Notes: a model not told the origin generated them from the letters alone. A stretch of DNA of 64,000 bases from Lepidurus packardi (GCA_023053545.1 JAKZAN010000006.1:1617001-1681000); one strand, 5' to 3'. Shown: positions 51,300 through 63,583, numbered from the stretch's first letter. Program-made: numbers and translations.

Positions 51300-51986
51300 C
51301 CTGTTGAGAAATCTTATGTATCTCGTAAGGGTAGAATGGTGCGAATGCCTGCCCGTTCTTCCCCGTCGTGGTCCTACGCCCCGTACCGTCCATGGCCCTC
51401 GCGTCCTCCACCGACGTGATCTCGCCCACTCCCCGGTCGTGACACTGATTCTCTGCCGCTGCAGACTCGCTATCGCCCTCTCCTGCCGCAGATCAGGTTC
51501 TTCATCCGGCGTAGTAGCGTCTTCCCCCGTACCGTCCATGTACGGTCCGTATCGTACACTGCTTCTCTGCCGCTGCAGACTCGCCATCGCCCTCGCCTGG
51601 CCTCTCCTCTTTCCTGCTATTGCTCTTCACGGTCAGCGCCCAACAGTTTCGCCATAGCCGATGTAGTCGTTTCCGTGCCAAGGTAGTGGTGGGCTGTGAT
51701 GGCGATGAGCCTCGCGGCCCATGCCGATCACCTCCCACTTCTGACACCAAAATGTCACGGTTCGCCTTTTCCGAATGTTGTATTTCCTTCCCTGTCCCAA
51801 ACCGGACTCCCAAAACGTGCAAATCAAGCAAGGCCAACGTGTTTTATTCCCTCGATAGCCTCGGCTTGTCGCCCTCTCCGCAATCACCTTCCCATACCCC
51901 ATCGAGTCCCCAAGGATTACGCTTCGAGGAAAGCAGCCAAGGAGCCTGGGGAGCAACAAGGTTCAACACGGGTACGGAACGCCACA
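51300..51986 (-). mobile_element. Truncated LTR retrotransposon (5' LTR, PBS and leader)
   Basis: On the minus strand an LTR (51986 to 51753) is followed by TTT and a primer-binding site. The site begins TGGTGTCAGAAGTGGGA (51749 downward), complementary to the last 17 nt of animal tRNA-Leu including CCA. A GC-rich leader follows, with a 102-codon open frame (51587-51279) rich in Arg/Gly/Thr that is not recognisable as gag. No protease, reverse transcriptase, integrase or 3' LTR is present before AT-rich unique sequence resumes near 51300, so the copy is 5' only. The left edge is uncertain. Base composition is much more GC-rich than the flanks. A tRNA-Leu PBS suits a Ty3/Gypsy- or BEL-type element, but the family cannot be set without pol. 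Confidence 0.82.
51753..51986 (-). repeat. 234-bp long terminal repeat
   Basis: In minus orientation it starts TGTGGCGTTCC and ends CGTGACA, the canonical TG...CA borders. It carries AATAAA (51843-51848 on the + strand, complement) as an internal polyadenylation signal, and directly precedes the primer-binding site. With only one LTR, no age estimate is possible. Confidence 0.8.
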
Positions 51987-52546
51987 TTATGTATGATAAT
52001 AGGTAAACAAAGATAACGTTCTTTTAAAAGTCCGTTTTAATTCCCTAAACTACAAACTGATTGTATATAATTTTTTAACCAAATGTTACGGACAAAAAAA
52101 TATCGGTTCTTCTAGAAAAAACCTCATAAAACAGTGTCTGTAGGGTCAAGATAGTTGCTATTCCCCACATAGATGGTACGTCTGCAAATTTGAACGGACA
52201 TATTTTAAGCATTTAGAATATTCAGACGACTAACACCAATAGTCATCAATGCAATAAACGTATAAATTATTTGGCAGAACTTCATTGGTTTAATTCACAT
52301 ATTCACTTCATCACGTATAATCTGAGCAATCCCCTGGCTTGTCTATCACAATGGAATAAGGAGGGAATGTTCTAAACGGGGGCGATAAAACGGGACTAAA
52401 ATTTGGTAGATAACAAAATTTTCTATAACATAATGTAACATAATAAAATATACATAAATATAACAAAATAACACTTTTTCAGTTTCCACACGTAGTCAAA
52501 ATAAGTGCATGAAGACAAATCCATACTTTGATCCCAATGCATGACG
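51987..52546. other. Spacer downstream of the small SPT gene
   Basis: 560 bp, very AT-rich, with no coding sequence beyond the likely 3'UTR of the minus-strand gene at 52547. Confidence 0.5.
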
Positions 52547-52831
52547 TCAGTATTCCTCGTTAACTGGGACAAAGCTTCCGAAATACTGCAGAACTGTCCT
52601 GGTGTAATGCGGAAGGTAGACATAGGTGGAGAAAGCTGTCGCTGTTAACACTGTCAGTAAAGCACTATCTGCAAAATAAATATTTACTACAGCTCATCCT
52701 GTTAACAATGATTACTTACTAAAGAAAAATTTCTCCTTCGGGTCAAACATATAAGACGCCGTGCAAATCTCATACTGGAACCAAAGCCAAGTCAAGGCAT
52801 GCCTAAGTTTGATTAAGCTAGTTAGCTGCAT
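52547..52831 (-). CDS. Serine palmitoyltransferase small subunit, copy B
   Basis: Two exons, 52720-52831 and 52547-52668, encode 77 aa (human SPTSSA 71, SPTSSB 76). The small subunit activates the SPTLC1/2 heterodimer in the ER and sets acyl-CoA chain length, the first step of sphingolipid synthesis. Alignment by eye with SPTSSA: LTWLWFQYEICTASYMFDPK against MSWFYYQYLLVTALYMLEPW, then FNSALLTVLTATAFSTYVYL against FNSMLVSIVGMALYTGYVFM. It has one central transmembrane helix. At the position where SPTSSA has Met and SPTSSB has Val (before LEPWER), this copy keeps Met. The start is the ATG 37 codons before the intron. The intron sits in the Asn codon of FN, exactly as in copy A. Confidence 0.85.
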
Positions 52832-53249
52832 GTCGTACCAGTTCGGTTTTCGACATCGAAGTTTGCAACACTACTCGACCTGACCTGGAAGAAAATCTAC
52901 GCAAGACTCAAGACTCAAGCACCTTCAGTCAAGAGAGTCGATACGTGAAACCTGAACTGCGCAAGGCACAATTTGAAGAAAGCACTTAGTTAGCTTATCT
53001 CAGCTCATACCATGTTTGTTTTGTTGACACATTTTTCGGAAGTCGCTGTCGTCATTCCCTGGAGACAAATTCGAGGGTAGCTATCCTTAGACACTGCTTT
53101 TAAAACAATCTTAATTTATTTGTATTGTGTGTATTTTACGAGAAATAAACTACCCTATTTTTGAAATATTTCAATTGTTTCCGTGTTTAGTTAGCATCAT
53201 TAGGACGTATATCTTAAAAATTAAAGACTCGCTTTTGCTTCATAAACCG
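52832..53249. other. Spacer between the two ssSPT genes
   Basis: 418 bp with no supported exon. It must hold the 3'UTR of copy A and the 5' region of copy B. Confidence 0.5.
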
Positions 53250-53572
53250 TCATAGTCCCGGTTCACTTTCTCTATGGAAGCCGAGTACGAAAGTTGTCGC
53301 TGATTTGGCATAATGAGGCAGGAAGACGTACGATGAATAAGCGAGTCCCCCGATCAAAGAAGCAAAAATTGAATCTATGAATATTCCAAGTAGCCTTATT
53401 AGTTTACGTAATGAATCATACGAAAGAAAAAATACGTAGAAAGAAACACGGTTTACTTACTAACTATATGCTTTTCCATAGGTGGTAAAGCTGAAATAGC
53501 TGTATTGATTTCGTACAAGAACCACCAACGTTCCAAAGTTTGCCATATTTTCACCGGTAGTTGTGTCACCAT
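53250..53572 (-). CDS. Serine palmitoyltransferase small subunit, copy A
   Basis: Two exons, 53461-53572 and 53250-53374, encode 78 aa. First exons of both copies are exactly 112 nt and the intron phase and position are identical, so the pair is a tandem duplication. Family pattern: IWQTLERWWFLYEINTAISA, LPPMEK (in place of LEPWER), then N-SIFASLIGGLAYSSYVFLPHY. The residue equivalent to the SPTSSA Met / SPTSSB Val is Ala here. The Glu of LEP is also replaced (LPP). Overall divergence from copy B is large, which points to an old duplication or relaxed or shifted selection. Both frames are intact with canonical GTAAGT donors, so both are probably expressed. Confidence 0.82.
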
Positions 53573-53884
53573 GGCTGGAAGCCTAATTTACACGAGCAGA
53601 TAATACAGTCTTTAACTGCGAGTGCCTCGTCGCCTAAAACCGAAGCTGGGTGAATGTTCTTGTAGTGCAATAAGACTGTACGCTGCGTCACTATACGCTG
53701 AATAAAAAAAAAGATTGAATTGAATTGAACAGGTGTTTGTTAAGTCCTGTCTTCCGTTTCGTAGTAGGTTCGTGTGCTGAAGTTTATAACTACATGAATA
53801 TACATTCACACATTAGGGGACGTCCAAGTGTGTATAAGCATAGGGAAACAGAAAGGGATGATAAGGGGTTTCGTTCTTGAAACT
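53573..53884. other. Spacer between ssSPT copy A and the ABCA gene
   Basis: 312 bp. It contains the ABCA 3'UTR and possibly a noncoding 5' exon of ssSPT copy A near 53605-53700 (a T-rich ATTCAG acceptor is seen on the minus strand). Nothing else was recognised. Confidence 0.4.
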
Positions 53885-56800
53885 TCACAACCGTTCGCTC
53901 TCCTCGTCGTCGACCTGATCAGGGTCCTCTTGCAACTGGGCAAATTTCAAAAAGACTTGCTCCAAGGTCGTCTGACTGAAACTGTACTCTTCAATATCTA
54001 AACTGGTCTTGGCTATCGAGAGAAAAGGGCGTATTAGCAGTGCTCTCCTATGTAGTGAATACAATTTTTAACGTCGTTATCATACCTTGTTCAAGCGCTG
54101 CAAAAGTGCCTGCCAAAGATAACATATCTCTTTGAGGAACCTCGAATATCAATCGGTCCTCGAAACTTTCTCGTATCTCTGATGCAGGGAACAACTTTTT
54201 GACGAATCGCTGCAGTTTGTCACGTCGAGCGGTCTCGTCATTGCTTTCGCCAAAACCCGTCATTGCTTTAAGTTTCACTTCCAATACGTATCCACTTCCG
54301 TAGCGGTTTTTTAAATGCTGGGAGGACCCCAGGCACCTGTCACAACAGAAATTCATTAGTGTCCCTATCTTCTAAAGCTTTAGCTTTATTTTGAATAGAG
54401 ACTTTAACACAGTTGCTCAATTAACGCTTGTACCTCAACTCCCCCTTGACCATTATCCCTACGCGGGCGCATAAAGCATCTGCCTCTTCCATTGAATGGG
54501 TCGTCAAAATAGCTCCACGTTGTCCCTACGTTTCATTGGGACATGTTAGACATGTGAGCGTTTGTTACAGCGTGGCACATATTACTTTAAACGACGCGGA
54601 TATAGTGTCCCATAAAAAGCGTTTGGATTGGGGGTCCATGCCAGTACTGGGCTCATCAAGCAATACAATGGCTGGACGACCTAACATACTGGCAGCATAA
54701 CTTAGTTTCCTTTTAGTCCCACCCGAGCAATTTTTAGCCAATTTATCTGCATGTTCTTCGATTTGCAAACCTTCCAAATATGCTCCAACCAGCCTTGGGA
54801 AAAAATGATTCATACTATCCCTTGTCATGGCGACGCTATACCTGGGGATGACTGAAGGGGGAATGCCACGAATAGAAGAAAATATTTCCAAATGCTCCTT
54901 AATGGACAGATTTTTCCATACCGCGTCGTGCTGCGGACAATAACCCAATGCTTGAAAGGCCTCGGAAAGATTAGACTTTATATCTATGCCGGACACTTGA
55001 ATCTGTAAATTTAGACAGAGATCCCACAATTTAAAAAAAAGAAACGAGTTTTGCCAATGAGTCGTACTTTGCCAGCGGTGCTGGATTCCTCGGCGATAAT
55101 CATACGAAGGGTCGTAGTCTTTCCGGCTCCGTTATGTCCCAAGAGCCCGAACACCTCTCCTGGACTAACGGCTAGTGATAAAGATTTTACAGCCACGAAT
55201 TTTTCGTTTTTTGTGTCTCCCTTTTGACACATTCCTGAGGTTTCCTCCTCGGGTCCTTTTTCGTAGACTTTACCAAGGTTCTAGAAAACATAAAATAGCT
55301 ACGTAGTTTTTCACATTTAACGTACTTTCACCAAGACCGCTGAATTTGAGTCTGAATCTCGTGCAAGCTTCTGAACTCGATCCCGTTCTTCCAAAACATC
55401 ACTGTCTCCCAGAAGCGTTTGCTGATCTTCGGGGCTCGTTTCAATCTTTCTACCTCTCTAAAATGTAGTAAATAAAGATTACTACAGACGTTACTTTGGA
55501 CAGCCTATTTGTACTGTACCTTAGTAAAACAAGGGAATGCGTCCGCAGCCAGTCCCCCACCTTTTTTTATGTCGATTATCATGAGCAGCAAAAAGTAAAT
55601 CGGCATCTGAACAATAATGGCAGCAATGATGACGGTGATCTCAGTGGTCATATAATCGCTGAACTGGAGGTTGTCACAAGTAGCTGCGTCATCGATGACC
55701 CCGGTTATTGCGTCCAAGCTCAAATTTAGCCAGCATTTGATGTAAACCCGATTGACATAATACATGATAGCGAACGGGATGTAGAACGTGTCCGTGAAAC
55801 AGAAGACGCAATGCAGGATTGTAGCGACTTGTGTTGAACCGCCTACTTGCAGCATATCGCAGACCATCGTAATAACGTACGGTAAAAAGCCGAGAAACGA
55901 TGCCAGGTTAGGGAACACTGACTGTGCAGTTTCCATTTTGTTGAAAAAATACGAAGCGCAAGAAGCCATCAACAAGCCAGTAGGACAATAAAGGAAGTAC
56001 AAAAGAGTAACCACGCCAAAGGCGGCTGGAATCGTTAACGCTTTTAACTGAAAAGCCGCAATGAGTCCCAAAACCATCAGAGTCGTTAAAACCATCATGC
56101 TCCCCATAATGACAAAGTAAGATCCGAAGTAGAGTCCAAAAGTTAGTCCGTTGACTCTTAGTTGGTTTCGACACATCGTCTATAATCAAGAAACGTATTA
56201 ATAATTGCTTTTGATGAAGTCCAAAACTGCCCACTTCGCGATCTTGGACCATGTCCAAGACAAGTCCAGTTGGTGCAAATATGAAAACCATGCCAATAAA
56301 CATAGCAGACGTAAATTGACCGGCATCGAATTGGCTTGGCGGGGATCCGTTCGGAAGCGGGTACACAGTAGTCTGAATCGGAGGTGAATCAGGGGCTTTG
56401 ATCCTTGATAAATAATTACAGGGAAAGAAATAATTTGCAATTAGCATACAAATTCAAGTTATCTGCTTACCGAAGAAATGTGTTATGTATTGCATTAAGC
56501 AACATTGGAGGCAAATGCTGGTATGTGTCATTGTAGCGTAATAGCAATGAAGACGTGTTCTCTGTCATATCCAATGCAGCTTCTTTGGGAGCCAACTACA
56601 AAAATAGTGTTCTGTTTAGAAAATTCAGCGTCAAAAAGATTTACACAGTACCTGCAAAATCTCGGTGAACTTGCCCGAGTAGGTTTCCATTTCGTATTGC
56701 GTAATATCCGAGAAAGTATCAATGAAGTTCTGATGACTGTCTGGGCTGTTGTACAGCAAAGGTAATTGGTGACCATAACTACCTTAAAAGAGCCAAAATG

Positions 56801-59800
56801 CCATTTCCAAAGTAAGGGAAGAGCGGAAGTAAAAATATAGTAGTTTGGTTGCGTACTTGTAAGGTTCAAGTTCAGTGATCCATCTACGGTGATGACAGTT
56901 TGCAAGGTAGCCAAGTAGATGCCCAACGCGGCGAAAATAATGGGCATGAAAAGTTGGAAGAATACAGCTTGGGGTTCACGCATCGTGTTTAAAATTCTCA
57001 GCCTAATCATCGCGTTAAAAGTCTGCGATTTGGAAGGTTGTATATCTTCAGCACTGATGTGAACAGCATCAGCTGGGCAAATTGGTTCGGCTTTTGTGTC
57101 CTTTTCATATTTAGACTTATAAGCAGTTTCCTTGGTGCCCTCCTGCTTCTTTAATTCCGCGGCTTCTTCTTCTTCTCCCAGTTTCAGAAATACCTGAGTA
57201 AAAATGTTAATAACTTACAGCATTTGTATTGCGGGCACAATACTTCTTCTAAGGTAGTCATCGAAATTCCGTACGACATGAAACCGAGTTTGTCATTGCC
57301 AGTCTCTTCATTCAATCCATTTTCAAGTGCAGCAAATAGGGTAGGGAAATTCGCGACGTCTTCACGGGGCAGAATGAAGGAAAGCTCTTTTCCGTAATGC
57401 CTAGTAATCTGGGCTCCCTGAACGTGGTTTAATACCATAGTATTAATATCCCTGATCTTCGAGTCCTGTTTCATAACAAACCTAATCTTTGGGCTTAATT
57501 AACTTGCTCTATATCTAGTTAAAGGCTTACGTGAGATGGTAGCCGATACCAAATTTGTTCTTTAAGAACAAGGAAGAGCCGCAGCATCGCAGTTCTCCAT
57601 GGCTAACTATAGCTTTCCGATCGGCTAGCAAATCCGCTTCGTCCATGAAATGCGTAGTGAGAAGAATAACCTGATCAATATAATTTTAGATGAAACTTGC
57701 ACAAAGTGAATATTTTCGTTGCTATTACTTTCCCTTCTTTCCGCTTTTGTAAAAGAGACCATAAATGACGTCGCGAATAAGGATCCACTCCAGCTGTAGG
57801 CTCATCCAAGAAAATAATCTGAGACATTTAAGTTTTACATGAAAGAAATCAAAGTATTTGCAGCTCGCCTACTTTTGGGTCTCCAATTAATGCAATACCA
57901 ATAGAAAGCTTGCGTTTCTGACCACCGCTGAGTTTTCCAGAAGGTGAACCAGCTTTCGATGTTAAAACTAAGTCTTCTAACGTTTGTTGGACTTGGCCTG
58001 GAATCTTGGATTCTGGCACACCCTAAGAATTGAAATACATTGAAATGTCAGCAGAATTTCTACTATTGATCGTACGCGCATATTGGCGAAAAACTCAAGG
58101 TGTTCTTTAGGAGTTAGGTTATCGAACAGTACGTCATGCTGGGGACAAACTCCAGTAAATCTTCGAATTTCGCTCATGTCATTGGAATTCCTAACCCACA
58201 ATGAAATTGCTACATTACCACATTGCTTTCTAGACGAGACACTGGACCATACCTGATGTCTAAACCGTAAAGAGAAGCAGTTCCTTTAGTGGGATAAAGC
58301 ATACCGGTGAGCATGTTAAATAGTGTAGTTTTGCCGGCTCCATTGTGCCCAAGTATAGCAGTAATTTGGCCTTCGTATACATCTAAAGAAATGCCTTGAA
58401 CAGCTTTCACTTCCGGTTTGCGAAGTTGACGGAAAGTCTTGAATATGTTGCGGATTATGAGAGCTTCTTTGCCCCGTAGATTTCGTGGTACCGGTTCCAA
58501 GTCATCGTTGCCTTGTTCATCGATAACAGCGCCTTCGTTTTCAAACCCGGAAAACGATTTATTTGCTTTCGGACGACACCAATACGAAGGCATTAAACAG
58601 AACCATGGAGGTCGTTTAGCACCAAATTCGCCTATTTACCATAAGGAACATAAGCAAGTAAAAATATCAAAAGAAAAAATACTCGGAATGACGCTGTCGA
58701 AGTAAAATGCTAGCAACCCGTATAGAACGATGTCAACTACGATCATAATTAAAGCTCCGGCAAAGGGCATATCGGGTCCGTTCCATAACGTTGACCATGT
58801 TAAACCCTCGCCGGTTATGTCTAGTACCACAGCCTGATATGGCTTACGTTAATTATCAATTGGTAAATAATGCTTATTAACCTTATCCATGGCGAGGGCG
58901 AAAGCAGTTGGACTGAGAAGCGATATCAGCCAGAAAACCACTACATCGGTGCCAGACGCCATGACTTGCACATAGTACAGTAAATTAACGAAAAATATAG
59001 CCATGCCCCCAAACACTCCAGCCACCTGTGAAAATTGGGGCATACATTAAGAAAAAAATCCAACATATTTTCAATGTAAGACAAAAAAAAATTTACCCTC
59101 GCTTTGTCGAAGAATGAAGTCAGCACGAACGCTAGTGAAATTACTGAAATTCCATACAGGAACAAGATTATGAAGATAAAAAAGGCATTCGTGTTTATGA
59201 AGACTCCCACACCAAATAACACTGCTGTAGACACGGAAGAGACCAGAAGTACGAAACAGATGTAGATCAAAAACCACGACAACCTAAACCATCCAATTGT
59301 CAATATTAACCATAGGCACAGAAAAGAAAATTTCGGTTTACCAGTATACGGAGTCCCGTAAACCCATCATCGCCAAGCCTTCCTTGATTTTCTTTTCTTT
59401 TTCACCCACAACCAGCATAAGAAGATAAGTAATAAACTGGGAGAGGACCATGACCATATAAAATGGCACCAAAGCCCGCATGACTGTTAAGGAAACATCA
59501 TCCACATAGTCGGGTTTGGGAAAGATTTGCAAATTAATGTCGGAAAACACGAAATTGTCCGGCGTCTTCAACCTTAACCAGGTATTTTCGATAACAGATT
59601 GCAAAGCTAAGAGGTTGCTGTAATAGTAGTGATTAGCAGGGCAGGTGTAGCCAATTTCAAAAGGTAGTGCCTTTGACCAGTTGCCTTTGGTGCGACAACT
59701 AGAACCATCAGCCCAAAGTGAGTTCGAAGAAGGTAATGGCCGAGTTTGCGGATTGTTACGCATGGTATAGTTCATGCTTGTAAGTGGATCATCTCCAAAA

Positions 59801-60266
59801 ATGACAGCGAGATTAACTTCGGTCTGATTGCTGGTATATAAGTCTAGCAGATCCTCTTCATTTGAATGAAAGGTGAAATCTAAAGGCTTTCCCATCGGAG
59901 CTATCTTTTCCCAGGTTAGAATTATTTCCTTAACGAAGTTTTGTACTGATTCGGAATCCGGAACTACGTGAATAGGCCCTTCCCCGACGAACATTAATTG
60001 GAAAAGAAGCTGAGCTTCACCTTGCGGCTCCATTATGGGACCATATATTGGGTTTGGCATGAGCAGTTTGAGAATTACCAGAAAAAGTAAGAAGTACATT
60101 GGTAATAGTAGCTCCTAAAAATGAACGGATATAGGTAAGATATAATATAACTCGATGCGAAGCCTACGGCTAGAGTTTTCCGCTTTTCGCGTTTCTTCAT
60201 AATTATGTTTCGTTTGAGCATGGCTTTAAGCTGACGAAAGAATGTTGGTTGATTTTCACTTTCCAT
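53885..60266 (-). CDS. Full-length ABCA-family lipid transporter (ABCA3-like)
   Basis: Exons in transcript order: 60168-60266, 59342-60114, 59097-59283, 58882-59025, 58683-58833, 58253-58631, 58076-58190, 57873-58022, 57729-57818, 57531-57670, 57244-57481, 56857-57193, 56652-56782, 56471-56595, 56235-56403, 55520-56179, 55326-55457, 55068-55280, 54586-55002, 54434-54525, 54086-54336, 53885-54012 (1,706 aa). The order is TMD1 with a ~200-aa extracellular loop, NBD1, TMD2, NBD2. NBD1: [46 protein letters not shown]2: [46 protein letters not shown]. All ATPase motifs are intact. The regulatory tail [16 protein letters not shown] is typical of ABCA. The short first loop fits the ABCA3 group better than ABCA1. 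Substrate is presumably lipid, by family. Confidence 0.93.
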
Positions 60267-60893
60267 GTTACGAACTTTGTAATTACAATTTCACGCGTGG
60301 GATATATTGTCACTTATAACGAGCAGGTTGTAGCCTTGGTAACATCCACAACACTGAACCTTAAAGTGCCAAATCATGTAGGTAGTGTGTGAATCATGAC
60401 TATCAGTTTTCATACATCTGTGGCACAGATAGCACTATCAGGCTCTTCATGGACAAGCGTAAAACCCTTGTTTATATATTATGTCAGAAATAGTGAGTTA
60501 TTCCAGATAACAACATATTACAATGGTTAACTGAGTGAATCATTGATTGTGCCCGTCGAAAATCATACCGGCACATGTATATACTTAACAGTCAGCAGAC
60601 GTGAGTTTTATGAGCTATGCTAGGTTTATGAGTAATGCGAATTTAGAAGAACTTCGTTTTTTAAACTTTCGCTCTTTCTTTACAGAATGTTGCTGTTGGT
60701 CTGTTTTTAGTCAAAACTGTGCCATATTTCTTTACACAATTGTATCAGGAAAGGGAAGTGAAACTTCACAAGATTAGCGTTTAGATGGCAGCATTATCGG
60801 TTAGAATTTTTGGCTTCACCACTTCTGCTATCTTATTTTAATGAAAGACGTAAACACTAAAAACCGAAAAGTACGCGCTGTTTAACGTTAAAA
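60267..60893. promoter_or_regulatory. Divergent upstream region of the ABCA gene and RGP1
   Basis: The two start codons face away from each other, 627 bp apart. No coding sequence is seen. Shared promoter use is inferred from orientation only. Confidence 0.4.
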
Positions 60894-62446
60894 ATGCTAG
60901 AGATATACGCCAAATTAGCAGACAATTTAACTCTCTTAGCCGGTGATAGCATTACTTGCTTAATAAATATAGCTAACAAGAGTATTCGTACCCATTTGAA
61001 TATAAATGGCGGTGTCACTGGTGCCAGCCCCGAGTAAGTAAAATTTTTTTGTAAGTTAAATTTTCGTTTAATAAGCCTATTTTTGGCAGGCATGATTGCC
61101 TTGCGTGGGCAACAGCACAATTATTGTGCGTATGCAGCATCAATCCAAGCAAAGTCAAGCTGATGAAGCCGTTACTTGTACAGCCACAGAACATTTCCAG
61201 CAATAGTAAATAAAAAAACACAAAAAAACAAGGTAGCATTAAAGCTTTTATATAGATACTTCATTATCGCCCGCTAAGGATGAAACTGGCCATGTTATCT
61301 ACTGCAGTACCCCACACATTCTTGTCTGTGACTTATCGTTGGCTCCCGGAGAAAAAGTCTCCTGTAAGTTAAGCGCAAAAAAGGAATGTTTAATAGATTG
61401 GCATAAAGAACTCTTCTTTCTTGCACGTCAGTTAAATACGAAGAAAAGTTGCCCACTGAGTTACCACCCTCATATCGAGGACAGGCTTTAAAGTATTCCT
61501 ACAAGTTAAAGATTGGATTGCAGCGTTTGCAGAAATCTGTCAAAGTTCTTCATTTACCAATCAGAGTACTCGTATGCCCAGGTACCCAACTAACGTAACA
61601 GGCGCAAATAACGTATAAAGTTCTTCTGCAGGCATATCAGATGGATCACTTCTCTTAGAGGAGGACGAGTTAATAACCGTTCCCAGTAATCCCTTTTTGA
61701 ACTCGCAACGAAGAGACCAAAGCTTAGATTCAGTTTGGCAACATGCCCAAGCTGTTCTTAGCCGTCGTGTTCCGAGCTTGTATAGAGTAACAAAAGGATC
61801 CGGTAAAGTTGTTTCGGTATGCCTCTACAAGCCTAATTTTCGACTTGGAGAAGACATAATTGCCACGCTAGATTTTTTCGATGCTACAGTGCCTTGCCTT
61901 CAGGTAAGCATTTCTTACCATAAAAAACATTTATGACGTACAGTCCGTTGTATCATTTGTTACAGTTTTCGGTAACTCTCCAAAGCGAAGAAGTGCTAGA
62001 CGAATCATACCGCTTAACAGCATCACAGCAGCCGGCTATAGTGAGCCATACTCAACAGCACGAAGTGTGCATGGGTTTGCAGCACTGCAGTGTGGCGCTG
62101 CCAGTTCCCGTACATCTAACTCCATCGTTTAGTACATACTTAGGTAAGGAATGTACTGTAGGTCTTGTCAGTAAGAACTTCAATTCTGGATTATCTTTTA
62201 TCTGCAGTTCAGTTACGCTGGCGCTTGCACTTTGAATTTGTTACGTCGTCTGTGGGCTTAGATTCGCAGCTCGAAGCTACGGATTCGATTAAAGATAAAT
62301 CGAAGGGAACGGCAGTTTGGCACGGGCCTACAAGTCTTCCTATTGAGACGTTGGTATGGGATCTTCCTTTGCAACTCTACGCGCCGTATGCTGCTCATCT
62401 TACTATGGAATCCAAAACTGCACGTGAAGCCTGCATAAGGATGTGA
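60894..62446 (+). CDS. RGP1: RGP1, partner of RIC1 in the Rab6 GEF complex
   Basis: With RIC1, RGP1 activates Rab6 at the Golgi for retrograde transport. Exons: 60894-61033, 61090-61205, 61256-61363, 61432-61581, 61632-61903, 61966-62143, 62208-62446 (400 aa; human 391). Landmarks shared with the family are the start MLEIYAKLADNLTLLAGDSI, the block CLAWATAQ, LPPSYRGQALKYSYKLKIGLQR, GKVVSVCLYKPNFRLGEDII, CLQFSVTLQSEE and LRWRLHFEFVTS. The fold is arrestin-like beta-sandwich by family. The start ATG is preceded by AAA and opens directly into the conserved N-terminus. The gene converges on GPN3 with only 57 bp between stop codons. Confidence 0.94.
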
Positions 62447-62489
62447 ATACGTGAAATTACCTTGCCTGTAAAGTTTAAATTACAAAACG

Positions 62490-62495
62490 TTTATT
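62490..62495 (-). other. Polyadenylation signal of GPN3
   Basis: AATAAA on the minus strand, 8 nt after the GPN3 stop codon. If used, the GPN3 3'UTR is only a few tens of nucleotides and runs into the RGP1 3' end. Confidence 0.55.
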
Positions 62496-62503
62496 GACCA
62501 ACA

Positions 62504-63583
62504 TCAATCGTCTCTGACATTTAACGTGCCGTCCACCCAGGTATTGAATGCGTTATCCGATTCCACAAAGCCATCATCGGGTTCAGGCTCATCAAAATCT
62601 CGAATCTTCACTTCTTCGTCTTCCCCGTATTGAATGGCATTATCGATGGTTAATAACAGATCTCCTACGTTCTCTTCGTCATTAATGTCTAAAGGATAAA
62701 ACTTGACGAGACTGAAGTCATCGAGAACATCACCAATCGCTTTAGTTAAACGAACATGCTTCTGTTTCCAAACAGTAAATGGATGTGTGGATTTGGCTGA
62801 ATCTGATTCCTCGGGTAGTAAAGCTTGCGTATCAGGTTCGATGTATCTATTATCTTGCAGTTAGTAACAAAAATAGACTAAACATATATCCTACCTATCA
62901 AGCTGCTTTTTGGCAGAAGAACTTAACAAGTCGACTTTGCTTATCATGTTTATGTGTGGGATCGATAAACACACCATTGCGCTAAGCGCAGCCATTGCTC
63001 CTGAGATAAAGGAAGCTGAGTTGACCATAAAATGGGCATCAAGGAGGAAAACCGCGCATACACGGAAGTTCCATGATTGCAAAGTTTCTACAAACTTCTG
63101 CATAACATTCAAGTGTGTGTAAAGCTCTATCTGTCCTGGTAAATCAAAAAGAATGTAGTCATCTTCAACGTCTCCGATTTGCTCTTCAAGCCAGGAAATA
63201 TTTTCTAATAAAAACCTAATCAAACATGGTTTATTTAAAGTCAGGGAATAGGGGATGTGTCTTACTCCATGCAAAAAATTAGCCCTCCATTAGGACCAAA
63301 GTGCATGTCTTCGTCTTCCATTGCATCATCCAAGTGAATCAGGTCTCGTATGTCTGCTTGTGCTTGATAATCAAATACTTCAGCAGCTGGATCCAAATTA
63401 ATGACGGAAATTGTACGCTTGACTGACACACAATGCTTCTGTATTGTTGAACAGTATGTGGACTAAACAAGATTAAAATTACACCAGTAAAAATGTGTGC
63501 ACTTTAGTTTGTAATTAGTTTTTTCTTAAACTTGTTACCTTGCCACTTCCGGCTGGGCCCATGATTAGCTGTGCATATCGCAT
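62504..63583 (-). CDS. GPN3: GPN-loop GTPase 3
   Basis: Small GTPase needed for assembly and nuclear import of RNA polymerase II. Exons in transcript order: 63539-63583, 63266-63462, 62895-63215, 62504-62846 (301 aa; human 284). Motifs: P-loop GPAGSGKST at the first splice junction, LDPAAE, the family-defining [12 protein letters not shown] loop, [20 protein letters not shown] (G3), [25 protein letters not shown] (G4) and [12 protein letters not shown]. The acceptor at 63216 is the one that keeps frame ([14 protein letters not shown]); a nearer AG at 63205 would shift the frame. The C-terminal acidic tail is slightly longer than in human. The start MRYAQLIMG aligns with the family start. Confidence 0.95.

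Noticed and set aside
51733..51749. Sequence identical to the 3' end of tRNA-Leu including CCA
   Set aside because: Not a tRNA gene: genomic animal tRNAs lack the encoded CCA and the rest of the tRNA is absent. It is the primer-binding site of the adjacent LTR element read from the other strand.
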